Made by a program: the position numbers and the translations under genes. Positions 42,547-52,057 of a stretch of DNA of 64,000 bases are shown piece after piece (position 1 is the stretch's first letter; each line of letters starts with the position of its first letter). Source of the stretch: DASWNP01 sp036399175 (GTDB lineage: Bacteria > Acidobacteriota > Blastocatellia > Pyrinomonadales > Pyrinomonadaceae); assembly GCA_036399175.1 (NCBI GenBank), contig DASWNP010000051.1:62001-126000 (forward strand), given 5' to 3'. The notes under the pieces were generated by a model, which saw only the letters and a list, made by a program, of their open reading frames with translations, ran no database searches and was not told the origin of the DNA.

Positions 42547-45500
42547 ATGAAAAATAATAGCCTGCTGAGAATTTTCCTGTGCGTCGGTTTGCTGTTTGGA
42601 CTGCTGAGCCCGGCGCTCGGTCAGGGCACGACCTCGCGCGTGACGGGCGTGGTGCTCGACATCGCGGGAGCCGCCGTCGAGGATGCGACCGTGACGCTCA
42701 CCAACGAAGCGACCAACGTCTCCTTCACGACGCAGACCACCTCGACCGGAGCTTACGTCTTCGAGTCTGTCCAGGTCGGGACTTACGCGGTCGCCGTCGA
42801 GAAAACGGGCTTTCGCCGTTTCGTCTCGACGGGAAACACCGTGAACATCAACCAGCCTGCGACCATCGACGTGAAGCTTGAGGCCGGAAGCATCGCCGAG
42901 GTGGTGACGGTCGAGGGCTCGGCAGAGCGCGTGCAGACCAGTAGCTCGGGCAACTTCGGCAACACGGTCGAGCAAAAGACGCTGGAGACCTTGCCGCTCG
43001 TCGGCGTGCGCGGGCGCAATCCGCTCACCTTCATCAACTTTCAGCCGGGCGTCGTAAGCGGCGCGAACACGGGCGGCGGCGTCCACGTTCACGGCTCGCG
43101 CGACCGCGCCTTCAACTTCACGCTCGACGGCATCGACATCAACGAATCGAGCGCCGGGGGCTCGAACTTCACGCCGCTTCGCCCCAACCCCGATTCGCTC
43201 ACGGAGTTTCAGGTGGTCACCAGCAACTTCACGGCAGAGCTTGGCCGCAGCAGCGGCGCGCAGGTCACGCTCGTCACCCGTTCTGGGTCGAACGAGTTTC
43301 ACGGCAATCTCTTCGAGTTCTACCAGACGCCGCGCCTCATCGCCAACGAGTACAACAACAACCTCAACGGCACGCCGCGCGGCCAGTTCGTCCAGCACAT
43401 CTTCGGCGGCTCGCTGGGCGGCCCCATCATCAAAAACAAAACCTTCTTCTTCACCAACCTCCAATTCCTCCGCACCTCGCAGAGCATCGCGCGCACGCGC
43501 ACCGTTTTGACGCAGACCGCGCGACAGGGAATCTTCCGCTACGTGGCGAACGGGCGCAACAATCCTGCGGGCGTCAGCGCAGCTTCGGTCGATGCGGCGG
43601 GCAACCCACTGTTTTCACCCTGCCCCGCGACCATCACCGCGACGACACCCGCCTGCATCGCCACCTACAGCGTCACGGCCAACGACCCGACGGGTCTCGG
43701 CCTCGACCCGACCGTTCAGCAGGTCATCGGCCTGACGCCTCTGCCGAACAACTTCAGCGCCGGGGGCGACGGCCTCAACTTCGCCGGCTTAACCTTCCTC
43801 GCGCCGCAAACTGAGAAGCAGTACGACCTCGTCTTCAAGATTGACCACACCTTCAACGAACGCAACCAGATGTACGTGCGCTACGCGCAGGGCGAGCAGA
43901 ACACTCTGGGCGATTCCGGCAACGGCAACACCAACGCAGGCATCATCGGCGGCACAGGCGGCCCGCAGGCGTTCCCTGAATCTCCGCGCAACATCGACAC
44001 GCTGCGCAATCCCAAGAACCTCGCCGTCAATTATCGCTGGACGCCTTCGCCGACCGTCACGAACGAGTTCGTGGTCGGCTTCAACCGTTTCACCTTCAGC
44101 TTCAATAACGCCGACCCGAACGCCGAAGAGAACACGCCTATCCGCTTCGACTGTCCTTTTCCGGGGCTGACTACCGGCTGTCTCGACCTGACCAACCCGC
44201 TCGACAACACTCCGGCCATCAACAACGCGCGCAGCCTGCGAACCTACCAGTTCGTCGATAACCTGAGCTGGCTTTTGAACTCGCACACCTTGAAGTTCGG
44301 CGCGAATTTGCGCTACCAGCAGCACCTCGACAACAGGGGTCAGGCCGGCGGCCTCTACGTCAATCCGCAGGTTGACTTCAGCCGCAACGCCAATCCGCCG
44401 CCCGCCAATCTGACCTCGCCGACCGGCATCAACACCGCCAACGACCGCCCGCGTCTTCAGAGCTTCTACAACGTGATGCTCGGTCGCATCGGCAACGTCG
44501 GGCAGGGATTCGTCGCCGAGAGCGACCAGGCTTTCGGCGCGCCGGGCACGCGCTTCCCCTTCGACGCGCGCTATCCCGAATACGACTTCTACGCGCAGGA
44601 CACCTGGAAGATTCGTCCCAACCTGACGCTCGACTTCGGCCTGCGCTGGGAGATGAAGATTTCTCCCAGCTCCGAAGGCTCGCTTCCAATCCTGCGGCCT
44701 GACCGCCCGATTCGCATCGGCGAAGCTCCGGCCACTGACCTGCGCTGGGTCGAAGGCAAACTCTTCGATAGCGACCTGAACAACTTCGCGCCCACCGTCG
44801 GCTTCGCCTGGGATCCCTTCGGCGACGGCAAAACTTCGGTGCGCGCCAATTTCCGTCTCGCCTACGACCGCTCGAACACCTTCGTCTTCTCGTCGGCCAT
44901 CTTCAACACCGCGCCGGGCGCGACAGCCGGAGTCGTCAACTCGACCTTCGGCACGCAGGCCAACGAGGGCGGACGCCTGCGCTTCGGCCTGCCGACGCTC
45001 GCGCCGCCTCCGGGAGTGACGCCGCAGGCGCTGCGCCAGCCGCCCGCCTTCTCTTCCAACAGCATCACGGTAGTTGACCCCTCCCTGCGCTCGCCCAAGA
45101 CCTACCAGTGGGGCGCGAGCATCCAACGCGACATCGGCTGGGGCACAGTCCTCGAAGCCAACTACATCGGACGCAAGGGCGTCGGCCTCTACGGCGCATA
45201 CGACGTTAATCAGGTGGACATCTTCCGCAACGGCTTCCTCGAAGGCTTCAACGCCGTCCGCTCGGCATTCCTCAACAGCCCTGCGTGCTTCCCGACCGTC
45301 ACGGCCAACTGCGGTGCCTCCATCCCGGCGGGCGCGAGTTCGCTAATCAACGGCCTGCTTTCTTCCGACACCCGACGCGGCGCACTCTCCGGCTCGCAGT
45401 TCTTCGCCAACACTTTCGCCTCCGACATCGCCCTCGGCTCGGTCGCGGCTATCGCCGACACTCTCGCGCGCCGCACGAACCAGAACGACGCCGCCGTGCC

Positions 45501-46362
45501 GACCATCGTCCGGAGCGGCTTCAGCCCGTTCTTCTTCCGGCCTTACCCGCAGTTCTCCGGCGCGCTCAACGTCATCGACAGCAACGACTACTCGGTCTAC
45601 AACGCGCTTGAATTGCAGGTCAGCCGTCGTTTCAGCCAGGGCTTGAGCTACCAGTTGGCCTATACTCTGGCGAAGTCGATGGATACGCGCTCCTTCGACC
45701 CGGCTCTGACCGTCCTCGCTCGCGGCACGACGCAGACCGCCTCGAACACGCCCTACAACATCTACAACCGCAGGCTCAACTACGCCCGCTCCGATTTCGA
45801 CCGCCGCCACTCGCTTCAGGGTTACGTCGTCTACGACATACCCTTCGGCAAAGGACGGCGCTTCCTGAAGGACGCCAACGGTTTCGTCGACCGTCTCGTC
45901 GGCGGCTTCGAGATTGCGAGCGTCCTCGTCTGGCAGTCCGGTCGCCCGTTCACGGTCTACTCGGGCACCAACACCATCAGCAACGTCCTGCAAACGCCCG
46001 CCAACTGCGACGGCTGCACCCCCGACCTCGGCCGCGTCGTGCAGGAATCGGGCACGAACTTCTTCTTCACGCAGGATCAGCGCGCACGCTTCTCCGCGCC
46101 CGCGCCCGGCGAGTTCAGCAACACGGGTCGAAACTTCTTCACCGGCCCTTCCTTCTTCAATCTCGACCTCATGGTCGGCAAGAAGATTTACCTGACCGAG
46201 CGCATGAACTTCGAGATTCGCGCCGAGATGCAGAACGCGACCAACACGCCCGCCTTCGATTTCCCGACGGCGGTTATCACCAACAACACCTTCGGTCGCA
46301 TTCGCGGCGCTGTCGTCAACACCGCGCGCCGCGTCCAGTTGGCCGCCAAGTTCAACTTCTAA
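42547..46362 (+). CDS. TonB-dependent receptor, Oar-like, with carboxypeptidase-regulatory domain
   Basis: A 1271-residue outer-membrane protein. ATG 42547 gives a signal peptide (about 1-26, ending ALGQ). A carboxypeptidase-regulatory-like beta domain follows (about 28-110: VTGVVLDIAGAAVEDATVTL, GAYVFESVQVGTYAV), then a plug-like region (VKLEAGSIAEVVTVEGSAER; LTEFQVVTSNFTAELGRSSG) and a large barrel ending in an aromatic residue (VQLAAKFNF). This is the Oar/SusC-like class abundant in Acidobacteriota, importing oligomers too large for porins. It is followed by a terminator hairpin and a D-aminoacylase-type gene. The ligand is unknown. Confidence 0.93.
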   Translation: MKNNSLLRIFLCVGLLFGLLSPALGQGTTSRVTGVVLDIAGAAVEDATVTLTNEATNVSFTTQTTSTGAYVFESVQVGTYAVAVEKTGFRRFVSTGNTVNINQPATIDVKLEAGSIAEVVTVEGSAERVQTSSSGNFGNTVEQKTLETLPLVGVRGRNPLTFINFQPGVVSGANTGGGVHVHGSRDRAFNFTLDGIDINESSAGGSNFTPLRPNPDSLTEFQVVTSNFTAELGRSSGAQVTLVTRSGSNEFHGNLFEFYQTPRLIANEYNNNLNGTPRGQFVQHIFGGSLGGPIIKNKTFFFTNLQFLRTSQSIARTRTVLTQTARQGIFRYVANGRNNPAGVSAASVDAAGNPLFSPCPATITATTPACIATYSVTANDPTGLGLDPTVQQVIGLTPLPNNFSAGGDGLNFAGLTFLAPQTEKQYDLVFKIDHTFNERNQMYVRYAQGEQNTLGDSGNGNTNAGIIGGTGGPQAFPESPRNIDTLRNPKNLAVNYRWTPSPTVTNEFVVGFNRFTFSFNNADPNAEENTPIRFDCPFPGLTTGCLDLTNPLDNTPAINNARSLRTYQFVDNLSWLLNSHTLKFGANLRYQQHLDNRGQAGGLYVNPQVDFSRNANPPPANLTSPTGINTANDRPRLQSFYNVMLGRIGNVGQGFVAESDQAFGAPGTRFPFDARYPEYDFYAQDTWKIRPNLTLDFGLRWEMKISPSSEGSLPILRPDRPIRIGEAPATDLRWVEGKLFDSDLNNFAPTVGFAWDPFGDGKTSVRANFRLAYDRSNTFVFSSAIFNTAPGATAGVVNSTFGTQANEGGRLRFGLPTLAPPPGVTPQALRQPPAFSSNSITVVDPSLRSPKTYQWGASIQRDIGWGTVLEANYIGRKGVGLYGAYDVNQVDIFRNGFLEGFNAVRSAFLNSPACFPTVTANCGASIPAGASSLINGLLSSDTRRGALSGSQFFANTFASDIALGSVAAIADTLARRTNQNDAAVPTIVRSGFSPFFFRPYPQFSGALNVIDSNDYSVYNALELQVSRRFSQGLSYQLAYTLAKSMDTRSFDPALTVLARGTTQTASNTPYNIYNRRLNYARSDFDRRHSLQGYVVYDIPFGKGRRFLKDANGFVDRLVGGFEIASVLVWQSGRPFTVYSGTNTISNVLQTPANCDGCTPDLGRVVQESGTNFFFTQDQRARFSAPAPGEFSNTGRNFFTGPSFFNLDLMVGKKIYLTERMNFEIRAEMQNATNTPAFDFPTAVITNNTFGRIRGAVVNTARRVQLAAKFNF

Positions 46363-46373
46363 CTCCTCTGCAC

Positions 46374-46415
46374 AGGGCGGCAGCCGCGAATCTCTCGATT
46401 CCACTCTGCCGCCCT
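46374..46415 (+). terminator. hairpin terminator after TonB receptor 1
   Basis: A perfect 10-bp stem AGGGCGGCAG/CTGCCGCCCT encloses a 22-nt loop, 11 bp after the stop codon. No clear U-tract follows, so it may be a 3'-end stabiliser or a Rho-linked end instead of a classical intrinsic terminator. Confidence 0.55.
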
Positions 46416-46473
46416 GCGGGGATTAGCCGTAGCGAATTACGTTTGAGTGCAGTTTAAGAAGCAATTTAACGCG

Positions 46474-46550
46474 GAGGGCAGGAGCGAGGCGCAGAGGGCG
46501 CAGAGCGTGAAAAGCTCTGTGTCCTCTGTGCCTCTCTGTGTTGAAAACTA
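46474..46550. repeat. CGCAGAGGG-word inverted repeat
   Basis: CGCAGAGGG-type words on the left and CTCTGTG-type words on the right form a less regular hairpin between receptor 1 and the amidohydrolase. Confidence 0.6.
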
Positions 46551-46602
46551 ACGCGCGCTTCAGCGTCAACGCGAAAAAGATTTAGACCGAAATCAGAAGC
46601 TT

Positions 46603-48261
46603 ATGCGAACCCGCACGGCTCGCGCCGCCGCCACCACCGCCACCATCGCGCTGCTCATCTGCCTGCTCTCTCAGCCGTCGTCGATGCTTACGTCGGCGAG
46701 ACAGCAGGCCGCGCCCGCCTACGACCTCATCATCGTCAACGCGCGCGTCGTCGATGGCACGGGCAACCCCTGGTTTCGCGCCGACGTAGGTGTCAAAGAC
46801 GGACGCATCGCGCGCGTCGGTCGGCTCGAAGGGGCGCAGGCGCGACGCCGGATTGATGCGAAAGGACAGGTCGTCGCGCCCGGCTTCATAGATGTCCACA
46901 CGCACGTCGAGGGAATTTACGAGCTTCCGGCGGCGGAGAATTTCGTCCGCATGGGCGTCACCTCGCTCGTAACCGGCAACTGCGGCTCTTCGACCGTCGA
47001 GGTCGGAAGATTTTTCGGGCGCATGCAGGAGACGCCGCTCGCCGTCAATCTCGCCACTCTCGTCGGGCACGGCTCGGTGCGAAGGGAAGTCGTCGGCCTC
47101 TCGGAGCGCGAGCCGACGCCGGAGGAGCTGCGCCGGATGGAGCAGTTGGTTGAGCGCGCGATGCGAGACGGCGCGGTCGGTCTTTCGACCGGCCTTATCT
47201 ACGTGCCCGGAACTTACGCCAAGACCGAAGAGGTAGTGGCTCTGGCGCGCGTCGCCGCGCGTCACGGCGGCGTCTACGCGACGCACATGCGAAGCGAAGG
47301 CACGGAAGTTTTAGACGCCATTCGTGAGAGCATCCGCATCGGCGAAGAGGCCGGATTGCCCGTCGAGATTTCGCACTTCAAAATCAGCAGCCTACGCCTC
47401 TGGGGCAAGAGCACGCAGACGCTCGGCCTCGTGCGCGAAGCACGCACGCGCGGCTTGCAGGTCACCATAGACCAGTACGCCTACACGGCCAGCTCGACCT
47501 CGCTCGATTCGCGTCTCCCGACGTGGATGCTCGAAGGCGGGCGCGAAGCGGGACGGGCGCGCTTGCAGGACGCGCGCCAGCGCCGGCGTGTCTTCGACGA
47601 GCTGAAAGAGGCTCTGAAGAAGAACGGGCAGAAAGATTTCTCCTATGCCTTCGTCGCCAGCTACGAGCCGAACCCGGCGTTCAACGGCAAATCCATCGCC
47701 GCCATTACGAAAGAGGTGCGGGGCAAGACCGACTTCAACAGTCAGGTCGAGCAGATACTTGAGATGTACGTGGCGGGCGGCGCGGCGATGGTCTATCACA
47801 ACATGAGCGAAGAGGACGTGCGCGCCATCATGCGCGAGCCCTTCGCGATGATTGCATCCGACAGCAGCGTGCGCGCCTTCGGCGAGGGTGCGCCGCACCC
47901 GCGCGGCTACGGCAACAACGCCCGCGTCCTCGGGCGCTACGTGCGAGAGTTGCGCCTCATCACGCTCGAAGACGCCGTCCGCAAGATGACCTCGCTTCCG
48001 GCTCAAACCTTCGGCCTGCGCGACAGAGGGTTGGTGCGCGAAGGCTTCGCCGCCGACCTCGTCGTCTTCGACGAGCGCACCATCGGCGACCGCGCCACCT
48101 TCGAGCAGCCGCACCAGTACCCGGTAGGGCTCAGCCACGTCGTCGTCAACGGCGAGCCCGTCCTCCTCGACGGACAGATGACGGCGGCGCGACCCGGCAC
48201 GCCCTTGAGAAACGGCGCCTGGACTACTCCCGCGCCCGCCGTCGCTTCAAGACATGACTAA
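46603..48261 (+). CDS. N-acyl-D-amino-acid deacylase family amidohydrolase, exported
   Basis: A 552-residue metal-dependent amidohydrolase with a likely export segment (about 9-35). It reads VVAPGFIDVHTHVEG (H99, H101), then the D-aminoacylase-type cysteine ligand in VTGNCGSSTVE (C127), GLSTGLIYVPGTYA, VYATHMRSEG, VEISHFKISSLRLW and MIASDSSV with the catalytic aspartate. D-aminoacylases release D-amino acids from N-acyl-D-amino acids; relatives also act on dihydropyrimidine-like rings or cyclic dipeptides. It lies between two TonB receptors, so it may process what they import, possibly wall-derived D-amino acid conjugates. Confidence 0.88.
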   Translation: MRTRTARAAATTATIALLICLLSQPSSMLTSARQQAAPAYDLIIVNARVVDGTGNPWFRADVGVKDGRIARVGRLEGAQARRRIDAKGQVVAPGFIDVHTHVEGIYELPAAENFVRMGVTSLVTGNCGSSTVEVGRFFGRMQETPLAVNLATLVGHGSVRREVVGLSEREPTPEELRRMEQLVERAMRDGAVGLSTGLIYVPGTYAKTEEVVALARVAARHGGVYATHMRSEGTEVLDAIRESIRIGEEAGLPVEISHFKISSLRLWGKSTQTLGLVREARTRGLQVTIDQYAYTASSTSLDSRLPTWMLEGGREAGRARLQDARQRRRVFDELKEALKKNGQKDFSYAFVASYEPNPAFNGKSIAAITKEVRGKTDFNSQVEQILEMYVAGGAAMVYHNMSEEDVRAIMREPFAMIASDSSVRAFGEGAPHPRGYGNNARVLGRYVRELRLITLEDAVRKMTSLPAQTFGLRDRGLVREGFAADLVVFDERTIGDRATFEQPHQYPVGLSHVVVNGEPVLLDGQMTAARPGTPLRNGAWTTPAPAVASRHD

Positions 48262-48352
48262 AAAATCCTTAGCCATGTTAATATGCAAAATCCTTTCAGC
48301 TCATATACGAAGAGCCATCCATTTATTGAACAGTAAAGAGGAGCTACACGCT

Positions 48353-51300
48353 ATGCGAACTTACCCCAGGAACGTCCTGCGCGTTCTGTTTCTGACGCTC
48401 GCTGTCTGCCTCTGGAGCGGCGCAAACGCCGCCTACGCACAGGTGGCCGAGACGGCTGCGACCATCACCGGAGAGGTGACGGACACGGCGGGCGCGGCCA
48501 TCGCCGGTGCCACCATCGTCGTCACCAACAACGCGACGAACGAAGAGCGCCGGGTTCAATCGAACGAAGACGGCAGCTTCGTCGTCACGCCGCTCGCCCC
48601 CGGCACTTACACCGTGACGGTCGAGCAGGCCAACTTCAAACGCCACGTCGAAACCGGCGTCAACCTGAACGCTCAAGACCGTCGCCCTCTGAACATCGCT
48701 CTCGAAGCGGGCGCTATCAGCGAAGTCATCACGGTGACGAGCGAGACCAACGTCGTGCAGGACAGCCCGACCACGCAGGCTCTCGTCTCTAACGCGCAGA
48801 TAGTCGAGCTGCCCTTGAACAACCGCAACTTCATCCGCCTGCTCGAAGCCGGAATCCCCGGCGTCAGCTCCAGCCTCGACGACGAATCCGGCTTCGGCCT
48901 GACGAGCCGCGCCGACGTGTCGATTAACGGCATGCGCCGCAACGCCGTCAACTACTTCGTCGATGGCGTCTCCAATACCGACGTGGGCTCGAACATCACC
49001 CTGCTCTCGACGCCGACCGTCGATGCCATCAAGGAGTTTAAGGTTTTAAGCTCGAACTACACGGCTGAGATTGGGCGTTCGGGCGGCGGCGCCGTGACCA
49101 TCGTGACGCGCGGCGGCGGCAACGATTTTCACGGCACGCTCTACGAGTTCGTTCGCAACGACCGTTTCAACGCCAACTCCTTCTTCAACAACCGGCTCGG
49201 TCGCCGCGCCGACGGCACGCCGGTCGCGCCCGTCCCCAAGCTTCGCTACAACAATTTCGGCGGCACCTTCAGCGGCCCCGTCATGCTGCCGCGCTTCGGC
49301 GAGGGCGGCAAGACTTACTGGAGCGGCCGCAATAAGACCTTCTTCTTCTTCTCTGAAGAGGTGCGACGCATCATCCGAGGCCAGGCCGACGCGGGCGCAA
49401 CCGTGCCGACTGCCGGGCAGCGCGGAGCAAACGGCGTCTTCGATTTTTCGAGCACGCTCGGCCTGCCAATCTTCCGCACGCCCGCCGGAGCCTTCGTCAC
49501 GACTGCTGCCGGAAACACGCCCGTCACCGCCGTCGATACGGCAGGCAACACGATTCAGGTGCGGCAGAACCAGATTTTCCGACCGTCCGACAATCGACCC
49601 TACGCCGGAAACATCATCTCCACCTCGGACGTTGACCCGCGCGCCCTCGCCCTTCTGGCCGCCGTGCCTTTCCCTAACTCGCCGACCAACCCGAACGGCT
49701 ACACCTTCAGCCGCGTCGATGTGCAGAACACGCGGCAGGAGACCATCCGCATCGACCACATCTTCAACGACAATAACAATATCTTCGCGCGCTACACACA
49801 CGACCTGAGCGAGACGGTCGAGCCTTTGGGTCTCTTCTTCGGCGTCGGTTTGCCCGGCGTGCAAACGAGCGAGACGCGCGTGCCCGGACAGGTGCTCGCC
49901 GCTTCCTACACGCGAGTCTTCTCGCCCACAATCGTCAACGAAGCGACCTTCAACTTCTCTTCAAACCTCATCGCCTCGTCCGTCATCGGGCGCTCGCGCC
50001 GCGCCGACTATCCCGGCGCGTCGGCCATCGCCGAGATTTTCCCGGAGAATAACGGTAACGTCATTCCGCGCATCAACGGCGCGGGCTTCGGCTTCGGCGG
50101 CTCGGGCGCAACGCTGACGCTGCTCGGCGCGACTCAGGGCTTCCAAATCGCTTACAAAAATTTCCTCGGGCGCGATGTCGTCACCTGGAACAGAGGCAAC
50201 CACACCTTCAAGTTAGGCGGCGAGATGTCCTTCGAGCAGAAGAACGAGAACGGCAACAACAACACGCAGGGCACGTTCACCTTCAGCACCATCCAGTCGC
50301 AGGGACTCGCCGGCACTACGGCCATCACCGGCACGGGCAACTCCTTCGCCTCCTTCCTCCTGGGGCGTGCCAATCTCTACGAAGAGGCCGAGCGCGACGT
50401 GCTGCTCAACCTGCGCTTCGGTCGGCGCGAGTTCTTCGCTCAGGACACCTGGAAGATTCGCCCTAACGTGACGCTTGACTACGGCGTCCGCTACCAGTAT
50501 TTCGTCCAGCCCATAGACGAAAACGACATCTACGCTTCGTTCGACCCGGCGCTCTTCAATCCATCCAGAGTTGTCTGCGCGACGCCCGCCTGCTCGGCCT
50601 TCAACCTCGCGCAGACCGACGCCTTGAACGGCATCGGCATCGCCGGTCGCACTTCGCGCTTCGGTCGAAGGATTGCGCCCGACGACAAGAACAACTTCAG
50701 CCCGCGCCTCGGCCTCGCCTGGTCGCCGCGCTACGAGAGCGGCATCGGACGTTTCCTCTTCGGCGGCGAAAACAAATCGGTCGTCCGCGCCGGCTACGGC
50801 TTCTACTACGACCAGCCGCTCGTCGGCGTCTTCGAGCAGGCCGCCTTCACCTCGCCGCCCTTCAGCGCCTTAAACAGCCTGACGAGCACGACCGCCAGCG
50901 TCATTACCTTCTCGAACCCGAGCGCGGGAGCGCCGCCGGGCACGCTCGCCCCGCGCGCCCTCATCGCCGTCGCCAACAACTTCAAGTCGCCCGAGACGCA
51001 GCAGTGGTCGCTCGGCATTCAGCGCGAATTGTTCCGCAACGGCGTCATCGACATCGCCTACGTCGGCACGAAGGGCGACAACCTCGTCCGCCGTCGCAAC
51101 ATCAACTTCCAGTACCCGGCAGACATCGTCAGAGTCGGCACGGCCAACGCCGGAACACTGCGTCCCTTCCTCGGCTACGCAGCTATCACCTACATCGAGA
51201 CGAGCGCCAAGTCGCGTTATCACGGCCTGCTCTCGTCCTTCTCCTATCGCTTCGGCAATGGTTTCACGGTCACGACCGCCTACACCTTCAGCAAGAACCT

Positions 51301-51961
51301 GACCGACGCGACCAACGACCGAGACGCCGTTGACGACCCGCAGAACCCCTTCGACGTGCGCAGCGAGTATGCCGAAGCGCGCACCTCGCGCCCGCACATC
51401 TTCAGCGCCAGCTACGTCTACGAGATTCCCTGGTTCAGCAAGAGCCAGGAGGGTTGGAAGCGCCTGCTTCTGGGCGGCTACCAGATTTCGGGCATCACCA
51501 ATCTCGAATCCGGCCTGCCTGTCCCGCGCGTCGCCGTCAGCGACACGCTGAGCGGCCAGCGCGGTCTCTACCCGAACCTCGTCTCCGACCCCGGCGACGG
51601 CCTCGCCGGAACTATCGACCCGCGAACAGGTCTCCCGTTCATCTACGACCCGACGGCCTTCACGCTCGCGCCGCTCGGCACTTTCGGCAACTCAGGCCGC
51701 GCCTTCGCACGTCTGCCCGGCAGAAACCAGACCAACCTTTCGCTCGTCAAGAACCTCTACTTCAACGCCGAGCGCAACGTTTACCTGCAACTGCGCGCCG
51801 AGTCGTTCAATATCTTCAACCACACGCAGTTCATCATGGCCGCAGGCGCGGCCACGACCTTCCCCGTCACCGGCGACCCGCGCGAGACGCTGACCTTCGC
51901 GCGCCCGACCGGCACACGTCCGCCCCGCGAATTCCAGTTCGCCGCGAAATTCTACTTCTAA
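48353..51961 (+). CDS. TonB-dependent receptor, Oar-like (second copy)
   Basis: A 1202-residue outer-membrane receptor with the same layout as the first: signal peptide about 1-27 (ending AYAQ), carboxypeptidase-regulatory domain (ITGEVTDTAGAAIAGATIVV, GSFVVTPLAPGTYTVTVEQA), plug region (DAIKEFKVLSSNYTAEIGRS, GGGAVTIVTRGGGNDFHG) and barrel ending FQFAAKFYF. AAAGAGGAG precedes ATG 48353. Sequence divergence from receptor 1 is large apart from these motifs, so it is not a recent tandem duplicate and probably has another ligand. A hairpin terminator follows. Confidence 0.93.
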   Translation: MRTYPRNVLRVLFLTLAVCLWSGANAAYAQVAETAATITGEVTDTAGAAIAGATIVVTNNATNEERRVQSNEDGSFVVTPLAPGTYTVTVEQANFKRHVETGVNLNAQDRRPLNIALEAGAISEVITVTSETNVVQDSPTTQALVSNAQIVELPLNNRNFIRLLEAGIPGVSSSLDDESGFGLTSRADVSINGMRRNAVNYFVDGVSNTDVGSNITLLSTPTVDAIKEFKVLSSNYTAEIGRSGGGAVTIVTRGGGNDFHGTLYEFVRNDRFNANSFFNNRLGRRADGTPVAPVPKLRYNNFGGTFSGPVMLPRFGEGGKTYWSGRNKTFFFFSEEVRRIIRGQADAGATVPTAGQRGANGVFDFSSTLGLPIFRTPAGAFVTTAAGNTPVTAVDTAGNTIQVRQNQIFRPSDNRPYAGNIISTSDVDPRALALLAAVPFPNSPTNPNGYTFSRVDVQNTRQETIRIDHIFNDNNNIFARYTHDLSETVEPLGLFFGVGLPGVQTSETRVPGQVLAASYTRVFSPTIVNEATFNFSSNLIASSVIGRSRRADYPGASAIAEIFPENNGNVIPRINGAGFGFGGSGATLTLLGATQGFQIAYKNFLGRDVVTWNRGNHTFKLGGEMSFEQKNENGNNNTQGTFTFSTIQSQGLAGTTAITGTGNSFASFLLGRANLYEEAERDVLLNLRFGRREFFAQDTWKIRPNVTLDYGVRYQYFVQPIDENDIYASFDPALFNPSRVVCATPACSAFNLAQTDALNGIGIAGRTSRFGRRIAPDDKNNFSPRLGLAWSPRYESGIGRFLFGGENKSVVRAGYGFYYDQPLVGVFEQAAFTSPPFSALNSLTSTTASVITFSNPSAGAPPGTLAPRALIAVANNFKSPETQQWSLGIQRELFRNGVIDIAYVGTKGDNLVRRRNINFQYPADIVRVGTANAGTLRPFLGYAAITYIETSAKSRYHGLLSSFSYRFGNGFTVTTAYTFSKNLTDATNDRDAVDDPQNPFDVRSEYAEARTSRPHIFSASYVYEIPWFSKSQEGWKRLLLGGYQISGITNLESGLPVPRVAVSDTLSGQRGLYPNLVSDPGDGLAGTIDPRTGLPFIYDPTAFTLAPLGTFGNSGRAFARLPGRNQTNLSLVKNLYFNAERNVYLQLRAESFNIFNHTQFIMAAGAATTFPVTGDPRETLTFARPTGTRPPREFQFAAKFYF

Positions 51962-51986
51962 CGAAACCCTCGTTAGACTCGACAAG

Positions 51987-52027
51987 ATGCCCGCGTTTGT
52001 CGCTCCTTCGAGCACAGGCGCGGGCAT
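51987..52027 (+). terminator. hairpin terminator after TonB receptor 2
   Basis: A 9-bp stem ATGCCCGCG/CGCGGGCAT lies 26 bp after the stop and is followed by TCTCAC. There is no long U-tract. It separates the receptor from nagA. Confidence 0.55.
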
Positions 52028-52057
52028 TCTCACGTCCGCCTCTCTACCTGTGCTTTA